Shown here: positions 32,731 to 42,744 of the stretch, piece by piece
How the letters are laid out: each line of letters opens with the position of its first letter
How positions within the stretch are numbered: the stretch's first letter is position 1
Source of the DNA: CAZHOV01 sp964534315
Lineage (GTDB): Bacteria > Bacteroidota > Bacteroidia > Chitinophagales > Saprospiraceae
Reading direction: 5' to 3'
Assembly (NCBI GenBank): GCA_964534315.1
Contig: CAZHOV010000013.1
Coordinates: forward strand, 1-56,983
DNA: 56,983 nt
Translations under genes and position numbers: made by a program
The notes under the pieces: model-generated
The model's input: the letters and a program-made list of their open reading frames with translations, nothing else
Told to the model about the DNA's origin: nothing
Database searches by the model: none

Positions 32731-34389
32731 ATGAACCCAGATTCAACTAATAATAATTCTTCAAATAATTTAAAAGTATGGACTCCACTGCTACTATCGT
32801 TGACAATGGTTGTGGGGATGCTTATTGGCTTTAAACTTCAGGATGCTGAGCCTGCTATGATCATAAAAGCAGATAAAGTACTCACCGGGCCTGAAGTGGG
32901 TGAATATGACAGGATCGAAGAAATAATCAAATACGTTGAAGCGAAGTATGTAGATGATATTGAGAAAGACTTGCTGATCGAAATGGCGGTCGAGAATCTT
33001 TTAAAAGAGCTGGACCCCCATTCTAATTATATTTCTAAAGAAGAATTACAAGTCATTAATGAACAATTGGATGGTAGTTTTGAAGGAATTGGGGTTGAGT
33101 TCATGGTCATTGATGATACCATTGTGGTAGTTGATCCGCTTGATGGAGGTCCCTCGGATATTGCAGGAATTATGCCGGGTGACAAAATCGTACAAATCGA
33201 GGATTCAATCGTTGCCGGACTTGGTTATAAGACAGATCAAATTGTTGATCGACTGAAGGGCCAAAAGGGAACAGAGGTTAAAGTAGGCATCAAAAGGGGA
33301 GCCGAAAGCGATATCCGTTTTTTTGATATCATCCGAGATCGAATTCCCCTGAAAAGTGTAGATGCGGGGTATTTGCTAGAGAGTGAAATCGGCTACATTA
33401 AAGTTTCCCGTTTTAGTGCAAATACCTACCGTGAATTTATGGAAGAGCTCGACGTTTTGGTGGAAAAGAAGAATATGAAACATCTCGTCATCGATTTGAG
33501 ACAAAATCCCGGGGGGTATCTGAATGAAGCGACTAAAATATTGAGTCAATTGTTCGAGGAGAAAGATAAGTTGCTCGTCTATACAGAAGGCGACCATGTC
33601 CGAAGAAATGAATACGAATCTACCGGAAAGAATTTTTTTGACATTGACAATATTGCGGTGCTAATTGATGAAGGTTCTGCGAGCGCCAGCGAAATTGTAG
33701 CCGGAGCGCTACAAGATTGGGATCGCGGAGTGCTGGTCGGTCGGCGTACCTTTGGAAAAGGACTGGTCCAGGAACAATACCGCCTTAGAGACGGCTCAGC
33801 CCTCAGGTTGACAGTCGCCCGCTATTATACTCCCTCCGGACGGTCGATTCAAAAGGCTTATGATGATTTGGATATTTATGAGAAAGATTATATTGACCGA
33901 ATGTCCAACGGAGAACTAATCAATAAAGATAGTATTGAAATTTTAGACACGACTAAATTTTATACCTCTGCAGGAAGAGTCGTCTACGGCGGCGGCGGAA
34001 TTGTTCCGGATATTTTTGTGCCGATAGACACAGCTTGGTTAAATCCTGATTATATTAAGCTTCGCCAATTCGTTCCTGAATTTATCTATCGTTGGGCTAA
34101 CCAACCAGTTGTCCCCGATTTTCAAACTTTGGCTGATTTAGAAAGAGATTTTCAGGTAATGGATGAGGATGTAGATGCATTGATCCGGTTCGCCAAAGAA
34201 AAAGGTATGGAGGGAAATGTAAATCTGCCTGCCTATGTAAATAAAGATTTGAAAGTTTATATGAAAGCCCGTATGGCAAGACACTTCTTCCAGGATAAAG
34301 GCTTTTTCCAAATTTGGAATACATCAGATCCCGTCGTCATGAAAGCGGTTGAAGCGCTAAAAAGAGCTAATCCAATAACAAATAAGTAA
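32731..34389 (+). CDS. C-terminal processing peptidase (S41 family)
   Basis: A 552-residue tail-specific protease exported by an N-terminal signal anchor (LLLSLTMVVGMLIGF). A PDZ domain (about 110-200, DGSFEGIGVEFMVIDDTIVVVDPLDGGPSDIAGIMPGDKIV) is followed by the Ser/Lys catalytic core: Ser318 in EGSASASEIV and Lys343 in TFGKGLVQEQ, 25 residues apart as in E. coli Prc. The 170-residue C-terminal extension is typical of Bacteroidota members. Such enzymes trim the C-termini of periplasmic proteins. The next gene, an S9 peptidase, follows after 46 bases, so the two exported peptidases may be co-transcribed. Confidence 0.93.
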   Translation: MNPDSTNNNSSNNLKVWTPLLLSLTMVVGMLIGFKLQDAEPAMIIKADKVLTGPEVGEYDRIEEIIKYVEAKYVDDIEKDLLIEMAVENLLKELDPHSNYISKEELQVINEQLDGSFEGIGVEFMVIDDTIVVVDPLDGGPSDIAGIMPGDKIVQIEDSIVAGLGYKTDQIVDRLKGQKGTEVKVGIKRGAESDIRFFDIIRDRIPLKSVDAGYLLESEIGYIKVSRFSANTYREFMEELDVLVEKKNMKHLVIDLRQNPGGYLNEATKILSQLFEEKDKLLVYTEGDHVRRNEYESTGKNFFDIDNIAVLIDEGSASASEIVAGALQDWDRGVLVGRRTFGKGLVQEQYRLRDGSALRLTVARYYTPSGRSIQKAYDDLDIYEKDYIDRMSNGELINKDSIEILDTTKFYTSAGRVVYGGGGIVPDIFVPIDTAWLNPDYIKLRQFVPEFIYRWANQPVVPDFQTLADLERDFQVMDEDVDALIRFAKEKGMEGNVNLPAYVNKDLKVYMKARMARHFFQDKGFFQIWNTSDPVVMKAVEALKRANPITNK

Positions 34390-34435
34390 AGAGTGTAATT
34401 TTGTTTGTATATTTTCCCCAAAAATACAAGCTGTC

Positions 34436-36466
34436 ATGAAAAATACGCTACTGGTAATTACATTTCTTTTCTTCTTCTCCCTTGAATCTTCTTACAGTCA
34501 GGAAAATCGCCTCACTCCCGAAAACTTGTGGGAAATGGGCCGCGTATCGATGGATGATGTGTCTTCTGACGGAGAATGGGTACTTTATGGAGTAACTTAT
34601 TACGATATTGAGGAAAATAGCGGGTCAAGAGATCTTTACCTGGTGAAGGCCCGGGGAGGAGATCCGATTCAGTTGACCAATACGCCCGAAAGTGAATACA
34701 ACGGGCAGTTCCTTCCAGATGGCGACAAGGTGGCCTATCTTAAAGATGGTTTTCTTTGGGAAATCGAGCTAGACGGCACTAATCAAAATCAAGTTGGATA
34801 CACGGAGATGAACGGCTTCGAATACGCTCCCTCCGGAGGCCGGATTTTATTTACCAAAGATATTCAATACGATAAAACGGTTAATGACCTTTATAAAGAC
34901 CTCCCAAAGGCAGATGCCAGAATTATTGATGATCTGATGTACCGTCACTGGAATGCCTGGCACGATTATAAATACTCCAATATCTTAACCGTTCCCTACC
35001 AGGACGGCAGGCTAATCGGCGAGCCTATCAATATCATTAACGGTCCGTTTGATGCTCCTTTGAATCCCTTTGGCGGAATGGAGCAGATCACCTTCAGCCC
35101 CGATGGCAAACAAATTGCCTATACCTGTAAAAAGCTCCGAGGCAAGGAATATGCCGAAAGTACCGATGCGGATGTCTATGTCTATGACATCCAGACGGCT
35201 AAAACCCTAAATATATCAGAAGGTATGGAAGGGTACGATATGGAACCCGTATTCAGCTCCGACGGTCGATACATCGCCTGGAATAGCATGGAAACGCCAG
35301 GTTTTGAGTCTGACCGCAACCGTATTTTTATTTATGATACGCAAAAAAATACCCGCAAAGAACTGACCAAAGGGCTTGACCAAAGCGCCAACCACCCGAC
35401 ATGGTCAAAAGACGGGAAAACCATCTACTTCAATAGCGATATCGAAGCCACCAAACAGCTATTCGCTGTTGAAGTATCCTCCGGAAAGGTTCGCCAGATT
35501 ACGAAAGGGACCCACAATTACTACGGGTTTGCGGTAGCTGGAGAGAATTTGGTTGCCAGCAGGGCTTCCATGTCTATACCACATGAATTGTACCAGGTGA
35601 ACCCCCAAAGCGGCCAGGCTACAGCCTTGACAAGTGTCAATAAAGCAATCCTATCCACTATAGAGATGGGGAAGGTGGATAAAAGGTGGATAAAAACGAC
35701 AGATGGTAAGGAGATGCTGGTGTGGATGATCTATCCTCCCGGTTTTGATGAGGACAAAAAATATCCGGCCCTGTTGTATTGTCAGGGTGGACCTCAATCT
35801 GCTGTAAGTCAATTTTGGTCGTACCGCTGGAACTTCCAGATGATGGCTGCCAATGATTATATTATTGTGGCGCCCAACCGCCGGGGGTTACCCTCTTTTG
35901 GTCGGGAGTGGAATGATCAGATCAGCGGAGACTGGGGCGGACAAGCTATGCAGGACTTACTTACCGCTATTGATGAAGCCAAGAAAGAATCTTATATCGA
36001 CAAAGACCGACTGGGAGCCGTTGGCGCCAGTTTTGGAGGCTATTCAGTGTATTGGCTGGCCGGCAATCACGATAAGCGGTTCAAAACCTTTATCTCTCAT
36101 TGCGGTCTGTTTAACCTGGAAAGCTGGTACGGCACGACAGAAGAATTATTTTTTGCCAATCAGGATCTGGAGGGACCTTACTGGGCCAAGAAAACGCCCG
36201 AGAGTTACGTGACTGATTCTCCACACAAGTTTGTTCGCAATTGGGATACACCTATCTTGGTGATCCATGGCGAAAAAGATTTTCGGGTACCGATCGGAGA
36301 AGGGATGCAAGCCTTTCAGGCCGCTCAGCTCAATGATATTCCTAGTCGATTCCTCTATTTTCCTAATGAAGGACACTGGGTTGGTACGCCTCAGAACAGT
36401 ATATTATGGCAGCGCGTCTTTTTCGATTGGCTGGACCAGTGGCTGAAGCCGGAATCCAAACCTTAG
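34436..36466 (+). CDS. S9 family prolyl oligopeptidase (DPP-like), exported
   Basis: A 676-residue serine peptidase with a signal peptide (ending near SYSQ). Residues about 25-420 form a beta-propeller with WD/TolB-like blades (FSPDGKQIAYT, FSSDGRYIAWNS, WSKDGKTIYFNS), and the C-terminal 250 residues are an alpha/beta hydrolase. The catalytic triad is Ser532 (GASFGGYS), Asp615 (HGEKDFR) and His647 (NEGHW). It probably removes dipeptides or cuts short peptides in the periplasm; a close match to DPP4- or acyl-peptidase-like Bacteroidota enzymes is expected. Downstream of the stop, an AGAGGACCAGAGGACAGG word tract separates it from the convergent tsaC gene. Confidence 0.93.
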   Translation: MKNTLLVITFLFFFSLESSYSQENRLTPENLWEMGRVSMDDVSSDGEWVLYGVTYYDIEENSGSRDLYLVKARGGDPIQLTNTPESEYNGQFLPDGDKVAYLKDGFLWEIELDGTNQNQVGYTEMNGFEYAPSGGRILFTKDIQYDKTVNDLYKDLPKADARIIDDLMYRHWNAWHDYKYSNILTVPYQDGRLIGEPINIINGPFDAPLNPFGGMEQITFSPDGKQIAYTCKKLRGKEYAESTDADVYVYDIQTAKTLNISEGMEGYDMEPVFSSDGRYIAWNSMETPGFESDRNRIFIYDTQKNTRKELTKGLDQSANHPTWSKDGKTIYFNSDIEATKQLFAVEVSSGKVRQITKGTHNYYGFAVAGENLVASRASMSIPHELYQVNPQSGQATALTSVNKAILSTIEMGKVDKRWIKTTDGKEMLVWMIYPPGFDEDKKYPALLYCQGGPQSAVSQFWSYRWNFQMMAANDYIIVAPNRRGLPSFGREWNDQISGDWGGQAMQDLLTAIDEAKKESYIDKDRLGAVGASFGGYSVYWLAGNHDKRFKTFISHCGLFNLESWYGTTEELFFANQDLEGPYWAKKTPESYVTDSPHKFVRNWDTPILVIHGEKDFRVPIGEGMQAFQAAQLNDIPSRFLYFPNEGHWVGTPQNSILWQRVFFDWLDQWLKPESKP

Positions 36467-36501
36467 GCCAGAGGACCAGAGGACAGGACCACGAAATGCA
36501 T

Positions 36502-37098
36502 CTAATCTCTTAGAAAGATCAATTCTCCTTTTTCGTCGTATTTGACCATGACGGAGGGAGGGGCAAAATCCTTGTCATTTTGGCGATATTTGACAACATA
36601 ATCCACTTCTTTAATAATTTGAGAGCTGATCTCGCCAAAGCTTTTAGGAAAGGGATTGTCAACTACATTGGCGGAGGTTGCGACGACAGGCTTTCCAAGT
36701 CGATGGATAATTTCCTGACAAAATGGATCGGTAGTAATCCGAATAGCAGCTGTATTATCAGGGCTCAATAAATTTTGAGGTAGATTTTTCGGGTTTTCAT
36801 AAATGATTGTCAGAGGGCGGGAGTGATAGAATAAAAGGGTCTCAATCCTGGGATGTAGATGAGAAATATATTGCTTTAACATTTGAATGTCCGACACCAA
36901 AATGGTAAAAGGTTCGGAAGGATCAGTTCCTTTTAGTTGATAAATCCGCTCAACAGCGTCTTCCTGAGTAGCATCGCAACCAATTCCCCAGACCGTGTCA
37001 GTGGGGTATAAAATTGTACCGCCGACTTTCAAAATTCTGGTAATGTTTTCAATATTATCTTTATCGAGCATTAACGTTTGTAAATTTGTTTCCACCAT
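36502..37098 (-). CDS. tsaC: L-threonylcarbamoyladenylate synthase (TsaC/Sua5 type)
   Basis: A 198-residue YrdC-domain protein. It makes threonylcarbamoyl-AMP from threonine, bicarbonate and ATP, the first step of the t6A modification at position 37 of tRNAs that read ANN codons. Visible motifs are ILYPTDTVWGIGCDA, KGTDPSEPFTILV (the KR/K-x-P-like phosphate loop), TAAIRITTD and VVATSANV. It is the short TsaC-like form without the Sua5 C-terminal domain. The start at 37098 (ATG) is accepted; a second Met eight residues on is possible. It converges with the S9 peptidase gene. Confidence 0.93.
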   Translation of the reverse strand: MVETNLQTLMLDKDNIENITRILKVGGTILYPTDTVWGIGCDATQEDAVERIYQLKGTDPSEPFTILVSDIQMLKQYISHLHPRIETLLFYHSRPLTIIYENPKNLPQNLLSPDNTAAIRITTDPFCQEIIHRLGKPVVATSANVVDNPFPKSFGEISSQIIKEVDYVVKYRQNDKDFAPPSVMVKYDEKGELIFLRD

Positions 37099-37461
37099 GA
37101 GTTCAATTATTTAGTAAATCTAGTCCTAAAATTTAATACTTCAAAACCATACAAAGCCTCATCTAATGAGGTAGTCCAAAAGTAGTTTAGACTCCCCATT
37201 AGAATAACGTTTGAAGTAACAATAGAGTTGGTAAAACGGTTTTAGAATAGTTTAGGATACTTTTAGTAACGATTTTAGGACGAATTGTATTTTATTTAGT
37301 ATCTGTCAAAAAATAATTCTAAACCTCTCTCTTTGTCAATATCGTACTTTAAAGCGTTTCAAATAGTCAAATTGCAAACAATAATTGGATTTTAGTATTG
37401 TTATAATACCGAAAAATTGAAAAAAAAGTTAAATTAAAGTATTCTACTTAAGCGGATATTT
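37099..37461. other. 363-base divergent intergenic region
   Basis: AT-rich region between tsaC and the type-B T9SS genes. On the minus strand TAGATTTA (37115-37122) with a TTTTG 19 bases upstream (37142-37146) is a near-consensus promoter for tsaC. For the plus-strand gene at 37462 I find no convincing promoter. No repeats or genes are seen. Confidence 0.5.
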
Positions 37462-39765
37462 ATGCAATCATATTCTACCCAATTCATTAAAAAGGCAATT
37501 GCCGGCCGATTTGTTCTATTTTTTTGGATTTTACTATCTAGTTGCTTCTTTTCCAACATGTTACGGGCAGAGCATATCGTTGGTGGAGAAATTACTTACC
37601 AATGCCTCGGCAATGGGCAGTACCGCTTTACGATGAAAGTTTATCGTGATTGTTCGGCCTTTGGGGCTGAATTTGATGCCGTTGCTCCGGTGACCATCTA
37701 CCGAACGGATAATCTGTTCTCTCCATATCTGGAACTGGATCTTACCCATAGTCCCAAAACTCAAATTGATCCTGTTTTGAGTCCCTGTCTGGAGTTGCCA
37801 CCCGGGGTTTGTGTAGAAGAAGCTATTTATGTCTCGGGGATTATCAATCTTCCGGTCAGCAACACAGAAAGTTATTTTATTACCTATCAGCGCTGCTGCC
37901 GGAATGTGACGATCGCCAATATTTTTGCCCCTGAAGAGACGGGTGCTACCTTTTTCACGGAACTTACGCCTGAAGCCCAACAAGTTTGCAATAATAGCCC
38001 CGTGTTTAATGATTTTCCTCCAATCGTCATCTGTGCTAATCAGCCCCTGGCATTTGATCATAGTGCATCTGACCCGGAAGGCGATGAATTGACCTACTAT
38101 TTTTGCAGCCCCAAGAAAGGAGGAGGTACCCTTGGCTCCAATATGAACCCGAGCACTAATCCCGGAGATGCTACCAGCTTTGTGGGCGTTGCTCCTGATC
38201 CTGCAGCACCTCCACCCTATGAAGATGTTGATTTTATCATTCCAAATTACTCCGCCGGCAATCCGATGGGAGGAAACCCTCAGGTCTCTATTGATCCCAA
38301 TACCGGCCTGATAACGGGGACCCCAAATATCACCGGGCAGTTTGTGGTAGGTGTTTGTGTGGAAGAGCGGCGCAATGGGGAGTTATTGAGTATTACGCGG
38401 CGGGATTTCCAGTTTAATGTAACGATCTGCGAGCCTACTGTCCGGGCTCAAATTCAGTCAGATCAAATAATTGCGGGAGATGAATTTGTTATAAATAGTT
38501 GCGGTAATCAAACTATTGATTTTGTTAATGAAAGTATTCAAGTAGCAAACATTTTTGAATATTACTGGTATTTCGATCTGGGAAATGGGACGGAATTGGA
38601 GTATGACACCAGGGATGTAACGGTGACATTTCCCGATACGGGAACTTTCCAGGGCATATTAATGGTAAATCCTGGAACTATTTGCGGAGATACCGCAGAT
38701 ATCTTTGTAAATATTTTTCCTGAAGTTTTTGCTCAATATACTTTTGAATATGATACCTGTGAGGTAGCTCCCATCTCTTTCACTGATTTTTCTTTTTCTG
38801 AAGCCGGTCCTGGAACGATAACTAATTGGAGTTGGGATTTTAATGACGGAAGTAGTTCCGATGAGCAAAATCCGGCTCATCAATTTAACTTTCCTGGGTT
38901 TAGGGATGTACAACTTGAAGTGACCGACATCAACAATTGTGCTGACGATACTACTGTAACGATGGGTTGGTATCCTGCCCCGGAAGAATTGATTATCGCC
39001 CCTTCCCAGTTTTTTGGTTGTGAGCCACTTACTATCTTCTTTGATAATCTATCATTCCCAATAGACTCCACCTATGATATCAATTGGGATTTTGGGGATG
39101 GAGGTAGCAGTTCTGAGGTCAGTCCAAGTTACATTTATGAGGATCCTGGGACCTTTTCGGTTTCATTGGATGTAACCTCTCCTTTCGGCTGTATGGTAAG
39201 CACTTTCTATGAAGACTGGATAAATGTGCAACCCTCCCCTATCGCCGGATTTGATTACAATCCGAAAAAAGTTACTAACTTTAACCCTACGGTCGATTTT
39301 ACAGACGAGTCTGAAAAGGCGTCTTTTTGGCAATGGATCTTTGATGATGACGGGTTTGCTGCAGAACCGAATCCCACCTTCACTTTTCCCGATACGGGGG
39401 TTCAAGTGGTGACACAGATCGTCACTCACGAGAGTGGTTGTCAAGACACTGCGACTGCCAGGATTGATATCGTTCCGGAAATTCGCTATTTTCTGCCCAA
39501 TGCATTCACCCCAAATACGGACGGATCCAATGACCTGTTTCTGCCCGTTGGTTTTTTTGAAGGAATTCGAAATTACCAAATGACGATCTGGAACCGTTGG
39601 GGAGAACTGATTTTTGAAACCACAAATCCCTCTGAAGGGTGGAATGGAAAAAAGAATAATTCCGGAGAACTAGCTCCGGTAGGTGTTTATGTTTATTACG
39701 TTCGGTTTACCGGTCCTCGGGGAGAGGACTTTGAATACAAGGGATACGCTACATTAATACGTTGA
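37462..39765 (+). CDS. PKD-domain adhesin-like protein with T9SS type B domain, copy 1
   Basis: A 767-residue secreted protein. After the signal peptide comes a conserved N-terminal module (AEHIVGGEITYQCLGNGQYRFTMKVYRDC ... YFITYQRCCRN) of about 290 residues, with the repeated segment PPIVICANQPLAFDHSASDPEGDELTYYFCSP, then PKD-like beta domains (WSWDFNDGSSSDEQNPAHQF; INWDFGDGGSSSEVSPSY) and the gliding-motility-associated (CHU_C, type B) C-terminal sorting domain (RYFLPNAFTPNTDGSNDLF ... MTIWNRWGELIFET). Such proteins are exported by the T9SS and are usually surface adhesins. The next gene is a paralog 32 bases downstream, so the two form an operon. Confidence 0.92.
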   Translation: MQSYSTQFIKKAIAGRFVLFFWILLSSCFFSNMLRAEHIVGGEITYQCLGNGQYRFTMKVYRDCSAFGAEFDAVAPVTIYRTDNLFSPYLELDLTHSPKTQIDPVLSPCLELPPGVCVEEAIYVSGIINLPVSNTESYFITYQRCCRNVTIANIFAPEETGATFFTELTPEAQQVCNNSPVFNDFPPIVICANQPLAFDHSASDPEGDELTYYFCSPKKGGGTLGSNMNPSTNPGDATSFVGVAPDPAAPPPYEDVDFIIPNYSAGNPMGGNPQVSIDPNTGLITGTPNITGQFVVGVCVEERRNGELLSITRRDFQFNVTICEPTVRAQIQSDQIIAGDEFVINSCGNQTIDFVNESIQVANIFEYYWYFDLGNGTELEYDTRDVTVTFPDTGTFQGILMVNPGTICGDTADIFVNIFPEVFAQYTFEYDTCEVAPISFTDFSFSEAGPGTITNWSWDFNDGSSSDEQNPAHQFNFPGFRDVQLEVTDINNCADDTTVTMGWYPAPEELIIAPSQFFGCEPLTIFFDNLSFPIDSTYDINWDFGDGGSSSEVSPSYIYEDPGTFSVSLDVTSPFGCMVSTFYEDWINVQPSPIAGFDYNPKKVTNFNPTVDFTDESEKASFWQWIFDDDGFAAEPNPTFTFPDTGVQVVTQIVTHESGCQDTATARIDIVPEIRYFLPNAFTPNTDGSNDLFLPVGFFEGIRNYQMTIWNRWGELIFETTNPSEGWNGKKNNSGELAPVGVYVYYVRFTGPRGEDFEYKGYATLIR

Positions 39766-39797
39766 CCACTTTTATCAGCTACTTAGTTTAACCTGCT

Positions 39798-42119
39798 ATG
39801 AGATTTATTTTTACCCTTTTTTGCCTATTGCTAGGAAGTTCTTTTTTGTTTGGTGCCCATATTATAGGGGGTGGAATGACCTTTGAATGCCTGGGTCCCG
39901 ATCCGGATAATCCCGGATCCAATATTTATGGCTTTACTATGAAAGTATATCGCGACTGTCAGGGAGGGGGCGCCGCATTTGATTCTGCACCTTCCTCCTT
40001 TACTAACGCTACTATAACGCTCTTTCGTGAATTACCTGATAACGCGGGGTATGATATAGATTCCATTCTCGCACTTCCCACAAGTGCCTTAGAAATTTTT
40101 ACGATTAATCCGGATTCGATCGTTAACCCTTGTGTGGTTGTTCCGCCAAATGTTTGCGTAGAGGAAGGTGTTTACAGTTGGCAATTTTCTTTACCAATTA
40201 TAGATGAAAGCTACGTCATTTCTTACCAACGCTGTTGTAGAAACGGCACGATCACCAATATATTATTCCCGGGCGATCAGGGTGCTACCTATACTGTTGA
40301 AGTGACGAGTCTTTCGCAGCAAGAATGCAACAATAGCCCTCAATTCGTTGGCGTACCGCCCATCGTCATTTGTGTCAATGAACCCCTGAACTTTGACTAT
40401 TCGGCTGAAGATCCGGAGGGTGATTTATTGATCTATTCTCTATGCCCACCATTGACCGGCGGAGGAAGTACCGGCGCTCCAAACGATTTTGACGGTGTTG
40501 CTCCCAGCCCGGATGCGCCGCCACCTTATCAAGGGGTAAATTTTATTGCCCCCACCTATAGCGCTGATAATCCTTTGATCGCCGATCCTCCCATCGAGAT
40601 TTATCCTAGTACCGGTATCATTACCGGAACACCCACAGCTCAAGGGCAGTTTGTAGTTGGAATTTGTGTTGAAGAATATAGGAATGGCCAATTATTAAGT
40701 ATTACGCAGCAAGAGTTTCAATTCAATGTCACCTTTTGCGAATCAGCTGTCTCGGCTATTACTGATGAGATTGAGGTTGCGATAGATACCATTGATGACA
40801 ATACCGGGCAGGAAGTGACTCTAGAGTGGCAGGAATATAGATCATGCAATGATACCTCCTTCACCTTTGAAAATTTTAGCGGGGATCCCGATTTTATTGA
40901 AGGTTATCTTTGGGAATTTGATCGCGGAGATACCGTTTTACAGTTCACCACTAAAGATGTTACCGTTAATTTCCCTGGTCCGGGTACTTATTTGGGAACG
41001 ATGATCGTCAATCCGGATGCCGGTAGCGATTGCTCGGATACCGCTAATCTGGTCGTGCAGATTGCCCCACCGCTAAGCACTGATTTTGATTTTAAATATG
41101 ATACTTGTGTAGCCGATTCGGTGCAATTTATTGAACTGACAGATACTACATTGGGAAGTAATGTTGTACAATGGAGTTGGTTGTTTGGGGATGGGGTCTC
41201 TAGCGGCATGCCGGAGCCTAAGCATTTGTATAAAGACCCCGGAACTTATAATACAACCTTGGTTGTAACGGATACCTTTGGTTGTCAGGATATTGTCAGC
41301 AAACCGGTCACCTGGTTCCCTGTTCCTCCATTAATCATTGTGGACCCGAGTCGCTTCGTAGGCTGTCCGCCGGTTGATGTCGCCTTTGAGAATTTATCTG
41401 AGCCCATTGATACCAATTACAAAGTGGTTTGGCGGTTTGGTGACGGCGATACGTTAAATCAGCTTAATGCTACCCATAGGTACGATTCGGTAGGGAAATT
41501 TACCGTCCAACTAGAAATCACATCCCCTATCGGTTGTTTTACCGATACAACTTATCAGGATTGGATAACCGTATTTCCTGTACCTGAGGCGGACTTTGCG
41601 TTTGAACCCCAAAGCCCCACTAATTTTGAGCCGGAAATTCAACTGACAGATCTTTCATTCGACTCGATAGTAGGTTGGAAGTGGATAATTGGAAAAGATG
41701 AAGATGAAATCGTGAAGATCCAAAACCCTACCTATTCCTTTAGAGATACGGGCCTCCAGAAGATCATGCTAACAGTTGCCAATCAATACTACTGCGAGGA
41801 TACGATCACCAAGATGATCGATGTTATTCCGCAAATTAAGTACTTTTTACCCAATGCCTTTTCACCCAACGGAGATGGCAAAAACGATCAATTTGTTGCC
41901 AATGGCTACTTTGTAGGATTGAATAGCTTTCAAATAAAAATACTAGATCGCTACGGAGGATTGGTCTTTCAAACCTCTGATCCCTACATCAAATGGAACG
42001 GCCGACAAAATAATTCAGGTAAGTTATTGCAAAATGGCGTCTATGTCTGCAGAATCTCTTACCGGGGCCCAAGAGGTAAACCCTATTCCATAGATGGATT
42101 TGTAACCTTAATTCGATAA
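39798..42119 (+). CDS. PKD-domain adhesin-like protein with T9SS type B domain, copy 2
   Basis: A 773-residue paralog of the preceding gene with the same architecture: signal peptide, the AHIIGGGMTFECLGPDPDNPG ... YGFTMKVYRDC and YVISYQRCCRN module, PPIVICVNEPLNFDYSAEDPEGDLLIYSLCPP, PKD-like domains (WSWLFGDGVSSGMPEPKHLY; VVWRFGDGDTLNQLNATHRY) and the type B C-terminal domain (KYFLPNAFSPNGDGKNDQFV ... IKILDRYGGLVFQT). It is diverged from copy 1 along its whole length, so the duplication is old. Tandem arrangement and co-transcription suggest two versions of one surface function. Confidence 0.92.
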   Translation: MRFIFTLFCLLLGSSFLFGAHIIGGGMTFECLGPDPDNPGSNIYGFTMKVYRDCQGGGAAFDSAPSSFTNATITLFRELPDNAGYDIDSILALPTSALEIFTINPDSIVNPCVVVPPNVCVEEGVYSWQFSLPIIDESYVISYQRCCRNGTITNILFPGDQGATYTVEVTSLSQQECNNSPQFVGVPPIVICVNEPLNFDYSAEDPEGDLLIYSLCPPLTGGGSTGAPNDFDGVAPSPDAPPPYQGVNFIAPTYSADNPLIADPPIEIYPSTGIITGTPTAQGQFVVGICVEEYRNGQLLSITQQEFQFNVTFCESAVSAITDEIEVAIDTIDDNTGQEVTLEWQEYRSCNDTSFTFENFSGDPDFIEGYLWEFDRGDTVLQFTTKDVTVNFPGPGTYLGTMIVNPDAGSDCSDTANLVVQIAPPLSTDFDFKYDTCVADSVQFIELTDTTLGSNVVQWSWLFGDGVSSGMPEPKHLYKDPGTYNTTLVVTDTFGCQDIVSKPVTWFPVPPLIIVDPSRFVGCPPVDVAFENLSEPIDTNYKVVWRFGDGDTLNQLNATHRYDSVGKFTVQLEITSPIGCFTDTTYQDWITVFPVPEADFAFEPQSPTNFEPEIQLTDLSFDSIVGWKWIIGKDEDEIVKIQNPTYSFRDTGLQKIMLTVANQYYCEDTITKMIDVIPQIKYFLPNAFSPNGDGKNDQFVANGYFVGLNSFQIKILDRYGGLVFQTSDPYIKWNGRQNNSGKLLQNGVYVCRISYRGPRGKPYSIDGFVTLIR

Positions 42120-42132
42120 AAAAATATTAGTA

Positions 42133-42167
42133 TTTGGCGCAAGTTTCCAAGTATTTCCTTATCTTTG
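42133..42167 (+). promoter_or_regulatory. Promoter of rplS
   Basis: TTTG (42133-42136), 23 bases, and TATCTTTG (42160-42167) match the Bacteroidota -33/-7 pattern, about 40 bases before the rplS start codon. Confidence 0.6.
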
Positions 42168-42208
42168 TGCTCCGAAATTATTTTTAAACCCAATTAAATT
42201 ATCGAGTC

Positions 42209-42565
42209 ATGGATATGATTCAGTACGTACACGAGCAGGTAACCGAAAAGAAGGACTTCCCTGATTTTCGTCCAGGCGATAATATTACTGTAACATACAA
42301 GATTATTGAAGGCGATAAAGAGCGTTTACAGTCCTTCCGTGGAAATGTTATCCAGATCAAAGGAACGGGCTCTACTAAAACCTTTACGGTTAGAAAAATT
42401 TCCAATGGTGTTGGCGTTGAACGTATTTTTCCATTCGCATCGCCCATTATCAGTGAAATAAAAGTACTGAAGCGCGGAAGAGTGAGAAGAGCAAAACTAT
42501 ACTACCTGAGAAGTCTTGTCGGTAAAAAATCAAGAATTAAAGAAAAGACTTTCATTAAGAATTAA
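42209..42565 (+). CDS. rplS: 50S ribosomal protein L19
   Basis: A 118-residue ribosomal protein at the interface between the subunits. The family signature GDNITVTYKIIEGDKERLQSFRGNVI and the C-terminal GVGVERIFPFASPIISEIKVLKRGRVRRAKLYYLR segment are clear. It is a single-gene unit with its own promoter and a strong terminator; trmD and rimM, its partners in many phyla, are not adjacent. Confidence 0.97.
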   Translation: MDMIQYVHEQVTEKKDFPDFRPGDNITVTYKIIEGDKERLQSFRGNVIQIKGTGSTKTFTVRKISNGVGVERIFPFASPIISEIKVLKRGRVRRAKLYYLRSLVGKKSRIKEKTFIKN

Positions 42566-42583
42566 GATCGAGATACAAATGAA

Positions 42584-42622
42584 AAAGCCCTCTGGAGTGT
42601 ATACTTCAGGGGGCTTTTTTTT
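42584..42622 (+). terminator. Intrinsic terminator of rplS
   Basis: A 14-bp stem with two G-U pairs (arms 42584-42597 and 42604-42617, AAAGCCC...GGGCTTT) and a six-base loop is followed by eight T, 18 bases after the rplS stop. Confidence 0.9.
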
Positions 42623-42744
42623 GGAGGACCGGAGAGCCAGACAACCCGCACGTGAGTGGGTTTACCACGATGCGTTCTAAATGTTGGTCTCCAGACCTAT
42701 ACAACTCTCCTTCTCATCTTTACCCTTTCTCCTCGTTCTTTTTC

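Noticed and set aside
42653..42675. Imperfect palindrome after the rplS terminator (AACCCGCAC / GTGGGTT)
   Set aside because: Short, bulged, and placed beyond a complete terminator; no partner copy found in the window.
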